From positions 26,226-59,146 of the forward strand of contig MU657245.1 in NCBI GenBank assembly GCA_026770575.1: DNA of 32,921 bases. The letters run 5' to 3'. Of this stretch, positions 27,089 through 32,921 are shown piece after piece; within the stretch, counting starts at the first letter, position 1, and each line of letters opens with the position of its first letter. The position numbers and the translations under genes are program-made. The notes under the pieces were generated by a model. The model worked only from the letters and a program-made list of their open reading frames with translations. It was not told the DNA's origin and made no database searches. This DNA is from Pelagophyceae sp. CCMP2097. Taxonomy: Eukaryota; Sar; Pelagophyceae.

Positions 27089-27925
27089 GGGGGGGGTCAA
27101 CATGAAACGGATTCCACTCCGATATAAATTTCCCGGTCTACAAACGAGGCACGGGGCCACTTTTGGTCGCTACGGTGCGGGCTGGTGGCGGCGCGGTCCC
27201 TGACGAAGGAAGTTTGTTTACGGGCTCGGTCCGCCGCGCGTAAAGTCACTATCGATAATAAAACGGTGTAAAACTTGACACTATTTTCACGGAATTGCGA
27301 ATTTTGTATGGGCATTTCAAGTTAAATGGACCCCTTAACTTACAAAATGGACCCCATAACCTAATTTTTGTGTCTCATCTCGCACCTCCACAGATCACTA
27401 GGTCGGGCTCTGGTGAGGCCAGGGCCTACAGCTGGCCCCAATGAAGCGGCAGGGAGGCTGAACTCAGACGAAGACAACGGAAAACCACTTCAAACCAGCT
27501 TTTGGCGACGCTATAATCGAAATGGCGCGTAGGGTACGCGACAAACGGGAGAGTTCAGCCTCCAGCCCGACACCTTGGGTTGGCCCGGACATGTCAAGCC
27601 ACTCCAAGTTTCACCAAACGTCTTGTGGAGGTGCGGAAATGAGCGGCATTTCATGTTAACGCCCCCTTGTGCGGGTCTCTCGCGCTGTGGTCGAGGGTCA
27701 GTGCACTTGAATTTTGCGCATCACCTTCAGCGTGACGTTTCGTTCCCTCGCTTTGCACTTCCGAGTGTAACGCGAGTGCGCTCGTTGCTTGTACTCAAAG
27801 GCGCCACCGTCAACCGCTTGTGCCCCCTGTTGCTCCGCAGCCGAGTACACATGTGTGTCTACTATCAGCCCGAGGTCGCCGGTTCGAATCCGGCATATGG
27901 AAAAATAAAATAATAAAAATGACAT
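27089..27925. other. AT-richer intergenic region with small inverted repeats
   Basis: AAATGGACCCC is duplicated at 27328 and 27345. GGAGGCTGAACTC (27452) and GAGTTCAGCCTCC (27551) form a 13-bp inverted pair about 100 bp apart. A T-arm-like GCCGGTTCGAATCCGGC lies at 27877-27893. I see no gene. Confidence 0.5.
27857..27900 (+). other. tRNA T-arm-like fragment
   Basis: GAGGTCGCCGGTTCGAATCC followed by GGC has a perfect 5-bp T-stem and a canonical TTCGAAT loop, preceded by a plausible variable loop. The matching D-arm, anticodon arm and 5' acceptor strand are absent, so it is at most a relic or a tRNA-derived SINE piece. Confidence 0.35.
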
Positions 27926-28653
27926 TAGAGAGCTTCAGCTCAAAGTGATACCCTATCGAATTCATATCCTATCGTATCCATCGGACAAGATCAAACTCAT
28001 ATCCTATCGAACTGATCTGCATATTTTGGAGACGACGACGTTGTCTTATGGAGCCCTGGGTCAAGGATATCGGTCAGTTCTCGTCGGAATGAGGCGCTGA
28101 ATGGCCCTATCGACGCGCCTTGGTCCCGCAGGGCCGGCCCTAACTTTGTTTTGCGTTGTGGCTACCCCTTGGGCAGCAGCGACGTGGCATCGGAAGGCGC
28201 GTGAGGAGCATGCGTTCGGGCCCTTGCGGGACCCGCCACGCGCCGGCAACCGGCGAGAACTGCGCGCAGGCGTCCGCAACCAATCAGGCAGCGCCCGGAA
28301 CCGGCCGCGACAGCGCATCGCGGGTGGGTACGAACTCGAACACAAGTACCCAAAACGCCGATTCCGCTAGAGTCGACGCACCATGCGGAAAATCGACGGG
28401 CGTCTGCGCATGGGCTTGTTGACTGCGCACCATCGATCCCGGGACGGGAGTCGGCTGGGGTGCCTCGGGGTTGCCCTCGGGCCAAAGTAGTACCTAGGTA
28501 CTACTTTGATTTGGCTCGCGAGTTTGAGAGTTGTACGAAGTCCGTTGAACGGAGAGATCACTGCAAGCTCTATATATCAACGGGCTCTTAACGGGGTTTT
28601 ATTTGAGAGGATATCACTTTCGATAGGCTATCACTTTGAGCTGAAGCTCTCTA
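27926..28653. mobile_element. TIR element, 728 bp, TA-flanked, GAGAGCTTCAGCTC ends
   Basis: GAGAGCTTCAGCTCAAAGTG and the following ATA.CCTATCGAA appear at the left (27928-27960) and inverted at the right (28616-28651) with one mismatch, each end next to TA. ATCCTATCGAA is repeated near the left end. The GC-rich interior (28,080-28,450) has an open frame of 89 residues at 28,101 (plus) without family features; it may be host sequence carried by the element. A 26-bp palindrome lies at 28,483. Confidence 0.88.
28483..28508. repeat. Perfect 26-bp palindrome
   Basis: The arm CAAAGTAGTACCT is followed at once by its exact inverse AGGTACTACTTTG, so the centre is CCTAGG with no loop. Confidence 0.95.
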
Positions 28654-28980
28654 TTAGACAGGTTCACTTTATTTAACTTGTTCAGAACTCGTTCAGAAAA
28701 TGACAAATACACAGTTCAGAACAGTTCTGAACTGGTTAAAAAGGCCGAATTATGAACTCAGACAATTGACTCAGAGTTCAGTTTAACCAGTTCAGAAATA
28801 GTTCTGAACTGAGAAAACCCGCGTCCTCCTCCCGCGTCACCCTCGGCGCCGGCGCGGGGGCCAAAGGGTTTGCCATCCTCGTCACCGTCAAGCAGCGACC
28901 CGCAAATGTGGCTGTCTCAATTGTTCAAAACATTAAAATAAATTTAGTGAGGATTTGTTCAAATTCAGATCAGGTTCGAA

Positions 28981-29035
28981 ATGCCGCCGGTGTGATTCGA
29001 ACCGGCTCACCTAGATCACTGGTCTAAAGGGAGAC
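28981..29035 (-). other. tRNA-like relic inside a TIR element
   Basis: On the minus strand TTAGACCAGTGATCTAG can form an anticodon-like arm, followed by GGTTCGAATCACACCGGCGG resembling a T-loop and acceptor strand. The T-stem does not pair, the loop lacks the usual T33, and no 5' half is seen. Probably a degenerate Pol III-derived fragment, not a working tRNA. Confidence 0.3.
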
Positions 29036-29257
29036 AGATTTCCCGCCTTCAAGGCAGTTGGCCCCTGGGATTCCCTTTGGCGCGGCTGGTGGGCGCTGTG
29101 GGCGCTCGGCCGAAGCGCCACTGCGTGCGCTCATGAACCACCTCGGGCTCGACGCGCCGGAGCAAAGAGTTTGGTGCGCGCGCCCCGGAGTCGCGAGAAA
29201 TTCTCTCGCGACTGTCTGCCCTGTTTTGAGCTCTTCAGAGCCCGGCTGTTGAGGGGA

Positions 29258-29332
29258 CGATGCCGGACCTGAGAGGCGATAAACCGAGTCCACCTACATC
29301 CTGGCCATTATCGCCTCTCAGGTCGGGCATCG
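29258..29332. repeat. 25-bp inverted repeat (hairpin)
   Basis: CGATGCCGGACCTGAGAGGC-GATAA (29258-29282) pairs with TTATCGCCTCTCAGGTCGGG-CATCG (29308-29332) with one mismatch and a 25-nt loop. It lies within the 843-bp TIR element. Confidence 0.9.
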
Positions 29333-29640
29333 GAGGGGTCCGTGTCGCGCAAAAAGCGGCGGACGCACAAAAAAACACCAAAAAAGCCGGGTTTCTGAAC
29401 TCTTCTGCAAATACGATTTCTGAACTCTTCTGAACTAACGCCTTAACTCGCATTTGCGTATGAGTTCTGAACTGGTTAAATAAAGTGAACCTGTCTATTG
29501 TGATGTGTTTATATACACTTCTGATCTGGCTCCTGGCACTGGGACCGGAAATCCCTTTTGCCAGGATCAACGTCCATGTTGAGGATTGTAAACAAACATC
29601 ACATGGGTCATCCAAGATCGGGCCCATCTTCAGTGGGCGG

Positions 29641-29705
29641 CTCCAGGCGACATGCCCTGGTGCAAAAAAAACTACTACGGCTCCCTTCGGGAGCCTGGAA
29701 TAAGC
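29641..29705 (+). repeat. 65-bp dispersed repeat, copy 2
   Basis: It matches 24,881-24,945 with one difference (CTCCC for CTCCT). It is followed at about 29,748 by a T-arm-like GAGGTCGCGGGTTCGAACCT. The rest of 29,500-30,068 shows no gene. Confidence 0.85.
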
Positions 29706-30068
29706 TCCAGGCCGCCCGTCCGATGGGCCCTCCAGTTCAAATGTCTTGCATGAGGTCGCGGGTTCGAACCTGCTCGTTCACGTTCCTACTCCGCTTGGCA
29801 TGCGAATTTGGCTGCTCGTCCTGTATACGCGCCGTACATGTGAATGTACAATTCCCCCTTGTACGGGAGCCTGGGAGGTGCGAGTCTGGACCAGTCCTGG
29901 ACTGTCTGGATGCGACTAAGCCTGGAGGATTCCTCCAAACGCTCTTGGGATGGCCCAAAAACACACTCGACGGTCACGCCCCGCACAAAGGCTCCTGGTC
30001 CCGCTCGCAATGCCTCGCCGGCGAAAAGCACGCCTCTAAAGGCTCTATTCAAACGAGGCCGCCCTCGA

Positions 30069-30218
30069 ATGAATCCGCCCAGCGAGGCCCCCTTCCGGCC
30101 CCGCTGCGCCGCGGGGCCGCCGAGACGGCCGCCCGCGCCGCTCGACGACTGCGAGGCGTGGGGCCCGCAGCACCGCGCCTGCGCCGGTGCCCGCGGCGGG
30201 AAGGTGCCGGCAGCGTGA
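30069..30218 (+). CDS. Candidate small protein of 49 residues
   Basis: The frame starts MNPPSEAPFRPRC and ends DDCEAWGPQHRACAGARGGK plus four residues. Third codon positions are almost all G or C, as in the other genes here, and CEAWGPQHRAC is a Cx9C spacing, the half-motif of small mitochondrial intermembrane-space proteins. Only one such pair is complete and the other Cys is isolated, so the family link is weak. It may be the last exon of a longer gene. It converges on the RIIa gene. Confidence 0.3.
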   Translation: MNPPSEAPFRPRCAAGPPRRPPAPLDDCEAWGPQHRACAGARGGKVPAA

Positions 30219-30366
30219 TAAACACATATCTATATCTTAGAGTACGACGCCTCAAACAAGTCGCCACGGAGCGCGCCCGCGCGCACGGCGGCCGCGGACC
30301 GGCGGCCGCAGGCCGCGGTCGGGCCGCGGTCGGCGGTCCCGGGCCGCGGTCGTCCCGGGCCGCGCG

Positions 30367-30767
30367 TCACACCGCGTCGCCCTCGGCCGCCGCCGCCGCC
30401 GCCGCCTCTTGCTGGAGCTTTTGCATGAAATAGTTGTAGGCTAAGAGGCGCGCGTCCCGGCCCAGACTGGCCGCCCAGAAGCCTCGAGAGGCGTCTGGGC
30501 GCCCAAACGCCTCTCTGGCCGCTCCAAAACCTCGAGAGGCGCCGACTCACCAAACGTCGGGATATCTTCGGGCTGTTCGCGGAGCACCTACCCGCCATTT
30601 CGAGCCACCGGCGCCCGCCGCGCGCGGCCCCTTGGACGCCGCGGCCCACTTCGCGCGTGAGGTCGCGCAGGGCGCCCGGGAAAGTCTCCGGCAGCGCAAA
30701 CTCCTACCGCCGCCCGTCGGCGCGCGGCGACGCGAGGGCCACGGACCTTGGAATACTTGCTCGACAT
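30367..30767 (-). CDS. RIIa (dimerization/docking) domain mini-protein, four exons
   Basis: Exons 30747-30767, 30650-30703, 30551-30587 and 30367-30440 join in phase to 61 residues: MSSKYSKEFALPETFPGALR, DLTREVLREQPEDIPTFAYN, YFMQKLQQE, then a poly-Ala run and EGDAV. This is almost entirely an RIIa fold: the conserved P...L..LTREVLR.QP.DI..F...YF..L pattern of PKA regulatory subunits, ropporin/SPA17 and radial-spoke proteins. Such domains dimerize and bind amphipathic helices of AKAP-like partners; in protists most are axonemal, so a ciliary role is inferred. Introns are 43, 62 and 110 nt (GT...TAG). No effector domain follows, which is unusual but known for small family members. In the genomic frame the exons are masked by Arg-rich read-through. 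Confidence 0.85.
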
Positions 30768-31340
30768 CGTCCGGAGCGCTCGAGCGAAAGCGGCGGCGGT
30801 CAATCCGATTATTCCAGGCTCCCGAAGCCGTAGTAATCCTTATTGAGACGTTTCCTGGGAGGCGTTATTTAAGGTCCGTTGGAGTTTAAGGTCCGTTGGC
30901 CAGAAAAAATGTTCCAATTTTAATCCTTGTTTATGTTCCGTTGAAAAAATCGGTCCGGTCCGCTCGTCAGGAACAAACTGACAAACGGGAAGGAAAACGG
31001 AACGGATCTTGAATATGGATTACTACTGCGTTCGGGAGCCGGGATCCCGGGAGCCTGGATGTTTCGTGCCGCACGGGTGTTTCAAGCGGTAATCAGCAGA
31101 TCAAAATAAGCCGAAAATACAGGCTTTATTGTGCCTTTGAGTAATTAATAAAATCCTTTTCGGGTACTTATTGAGATAATGTGACGATTTGATGACGGAC
31201 GATGGGGCGTCCTCTAGGACGCGTTTTTTGGATGATTGCGCTGGCAACTGCTCTGGAAGTCGGTGACATGGCGTTGGCAACGCACATGCCCATCTTCTTG
31301 CCTCTCTAGAGGCACTTATTGGCTTTTTAAACGAAGCACC
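30768..31340. other. Intergenic, no gene seen
   Basis: GGTCCGTTGG is duplicated at 30,872 and 30,891, and CCAGGCTCCCGAAG at 30,814 is another piece of the hairpin-end family. It contains the RIIa gene's 5' flank. From 31,090 the sequence becomes AT-richer with no coding signal. Confidence 0.45.
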
Positions 31341-31365
31341 CTCACGGGAATGATGAGTCTCTTGA

Positions 31366-31465
31366 TAAAATGTCCGAATGGCCAGTCTTCTAAGTATCGC
31401 GCGGTTCGAGGAGGCCCATGACCACCTCCCAGCGCCCGAGAAGACTGGGCATTCGACCATTTCAA
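31366..31465. repeat. Imperfect inverted repeat (about 20-bp arms)
   Basis: AAATGTCCGAATGGCCAGTC-TTCT (from 31366) pairs with AGAAGACTGGGCATTCGACC-ATTT (ending near 31462) with a few mismatches, and the inner parts (GAGGAGG/CCACCTCCC) pair too. It is a fold-back relic without coding capacity. Confidence 0.65.
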
Positions 31466-31786
31466 CCCTCCCCGTCGCCCACAGAAATGAAAATAAGGCC
31501 GCTGGTCTCCAGAGGCATGTAGGACGTCTCGGACCGATCTTTTCAACGGCACGGAGGCGAGACGCGGTGCGCGCACGGCGGCTTCGTCATCGCTCCCTGA
31601 ACCGACCCGTCAGCGCGCACACGAAGAGGCAGAAGGCCAACATAGATCGCTATAAATTCAAATCTGGGATTTGCTGGATGCCGATTTTCCTTATTTGGTA
31701 CAGCCGTGGCCGGCGGCCGGCCGGCCGTAGGCCGCCGCGGAGGCGGCCTGCGGTCGGCGTCCTACGGGGACGGTCGCCGTCCTCCG

Positions 31787-31941
31787 GCCGCCGGCCTACG
31801 GCCGCTGACCTCCGGGTGGAGGCCTCGACGGGATTCTGTGATTGACAATCATCGGCTCCCTTCAGGAGCCTGGGGTTATTGTTTAACCCTCCGGCCGCCG
31901 GCCTCCGGGTGGAGGCCTCGACAGGATTCTGTGATTGACAA
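31787..31941. repeat. Direct repeat with CTCCGGGTGGAGGCCTCGAC core
   Basis: GACCTCCGGGTGGAGGCCTC then GACGGGATTCTGTGATTGACAA (31,806-31,848) is repeated at 31,903-31,941 with one change. GTTTAACCCTCCGGCCG between them also occurs inverted at 26,487-26,503. The preceding 31,700-31,790 is a GC-rich CCGGCCGGCCGTAGGCCG patch. Confidence 0.8.
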
Positions 31942-32069
31942 CCGCGGGCCGTTGCCTCTCAACGGCGCAAAAAGCGCCCATAACCGCAAAACACTGCGGC
32001 ATCGTAAGTGACGAACCACAATGAAATGAGCATACCCCAGGTCACGAGATGCAGTGAGAGCGAGCGAGC

Positions 32070-32216
32070 GACTTATAGGGCTCCCGGCCTACCACTATCT
32101 AAGCACTTTATGGCTCCCCAGGGCATGTCGCCGAAAAGAATCGCCAAAAAAATGACGTCGAAACCAAATCGCACGTGGAAGTTCCGGAATTCGGACCGAG
32201 CCCGAATTCGGTTCAC
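32070..32216 (+). repeat. Dispersed repeat, TACCACTATC family, near-complete copy
   Basis: TATAGGGCTCCCGGCCTACC then ACTATCTAAGCACTTTATGG and the tail CATGTCGCCGAAAAGAATCG and TGACGTCGAAACCAAATCG follow the arm of the fold-back element at 18,036. No inverted second arm is present here. Confidence 0.8.
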
Positions 32217-32457
32217 AGGCTGAAAAGGGAGACATAGCTCCTGATATTAGAGGGGTTTTCCCAGATTACTTGAGCAGCTTGGAGCAGGCTCGTGTCGAGC
32301 CTTCATGGCGAGTCTGGGTGTTTGCTTTTGGCGGCGTCATCACCGCGCGTCGCTCTCACGGCCATATCAATCTTGGCTCGAGGCCGATGAGAGGAGCTGC
32401 GATCATCACTTCTCCCTTTTCGGGCTCTGGATGCCCTCCAACTTCGCCCCAGTGGCC

Positions 32458-32534
32458 AAAGTGTGTGCCCTCGGAAGCGGTATCCACGCTCAACATAGGT
32501 ACGAATGGATACCGCTTCCGAGGGCACGCACTTT
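32458..32534. repeat. 29-bp inverted repeat (hairpin)
   Basis: AAAGTGTGTGCCCTCGGAAG-CGGTATCCA (32458-32486) pairs with TGGATACCGCTTCCGAGGGC-ACGCACTTT (32506-32534) with one mismatch around a 19-nt loop. An open frame across it has no coding character. Confidence 0.92.
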
Positions 32535-32699
32535 GCGCCTCCTGCCATCACCGGAAATCATTTAGTCTGTTTCCACTATATTTCCGGGTTTCCCCCCTTC
32601 AAGGTGGACTTAAAGGCTCCATTTTAGATTTAATAAACTCCAAAATTGCCGCTCTTGGCCTCTCCTAATCCCGTATTCACTACGAGCTTAGCCTCCCCC

Positions 32700-32865
32700 T
32701 ATCGTATTATGACAAAAGCTTGCACTTTCATTGTGTCATAATACTCATTCAGTGTGTTTACAAGACGGTATGAGGGGTCAAGTAAGTTCTCTTCTAATAT
32801 TTCATTTGACTATAAATCCCTCTTCCAATATTTCATTTGACTATAAATCCCTCTTCCAATATTCC
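32700..32865. repeat. Short inverted and tandem repeats near the right edge
   Basis: GTATTATGACA (about 32704) and TGTCATAATAC (about 32735) are inverted. A 31-nt unit containing TTTCATTTGACTATAAATCC is duplicated from about 32798 to 32862. No gene is seen between 32,220 and the right edge. Confidence 0.8.
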
Positions 32866-32921
32866 AATATTTCAATTTCCAATACCGGAAATGCCTTAAC
32901 GCGCGACGGACCCCGCTTCCG

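Larger units (their letters stand above)
28655..29497. mobile_element. TIR element, 843 bp, TA-flanked, GACAGGTTCACTTTATTTAA ends
   Basis: The left TIR begins at 28657 and is matched by the inverse right TIR ending at 29495 over about 35 bp with two mismatches. TA flanks both ends. It begins 1 bp after the previous element's TA. The ends share AGGTTCACTTT with the element at 24,229, so they are related. Copies of CAGTTCAGAAC/GTTCTGAACTG recur inside each end. The interior has a hairpin (29,258) and a tRNA-like relic (28,981) but no transposase. Confidence 0.9.

Noticed and set aside
27830..27902. A complete tRNA gene
   Set aside because: Only the T-arm fits; no acceptor pairing, D-arm or anticodon arm could be drawn.
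31101..31845. ORFs of 86-155 residues on both strands
   Set aside because: They show no conserved pattern, mixed composition, and overlap inverted repeats.
32270..32668. 132-residue plus-strand ORF
   Set aside because: It spans both arms of the 29-bp hairpin and has no protein-like features.

Overview
The window is nuclear DNA of a GC-rich, flagellated, probably photosynthetic protist. The evidence is spliced genes with very short introns (42-150 nt), Ala/Arg-rich proteins, a three-enzyme sulfate-activation fusion of the kind known from stramenopile and haptophyte algae, and many small terminal-inverted-repeat elements. A pelagophyte-like stramenopile or a haptophyte fits best, but the sequence alone does not settle this. 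It is not bacterial, and no operons, Shine-Dalgarno sites or CRISPR arrays apply.

Left part (1 to about 14,090, minus strand): one gene fills the whole stretch. I could join 23 exons in a consistent reading phase. They encode an N-terminal membrane anchor, a Pro/Ala/Tyr-rich linker, APS kinase, ATP sulfurylase and a soluble inorganic pyrophosphatase whose C-terminus lies beyond position 1. The product would make APS, then PAPS, from sulfate and ATP and remove the pyrophosphate that would otherwise block the first step. Of its 22 introns, 14 are 42-150 nt and 8 are 748-1,688 nt. Seven of the long ones carry unrelated tandem or motif repeats, repeatedly with a 15-nt period. These repeats create long but meaningless open frames. 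Donors are mostly GTGCG(T/C), and three or four introns appear to use GC-AG.

Middle (14,100-20,300): relics of unidentified coding sequence with internal repeats (14.5-15.7 kb), an intact F-box-like gene on the plus strand (16,064-17,824), a 228-bp fold-back element (18,036-18,263), a decayed minus-strand coding relic (18.2-18.9 kb), and an intact single-exon SAM-dependent methyltransferase on the minus strand (19,385-20,290).

Right part (20,300-32,921): lower gene density and many mobile-element relics. Genes are a short ORF with 14-residue repeats (20,752-21,066), a two-exon EF-hand-like gene (22,433-23,757), a TFIIS-N-terminal-domain gene (about 25,228-26,127, minus), a 49-residue candidate ORF (30,069-30,218) and a four-exon gene for a 61-residue RIIa/dimerization-docking protein (30,367-30,767, minus). 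Around them sit at least seven TIR or fold-back elements, several flanked by TA dinucleotides, a dispersed repeat family with a TACCACTATC core, tRNA T-arm-like fragments and several long hairpins.

The genes do not form one pathway. The sulfate-activation fusion is metabolic, the RIIa protein is probably ciliary, the TFIIS-N protein is nuclear, and the remainder are unplaced.
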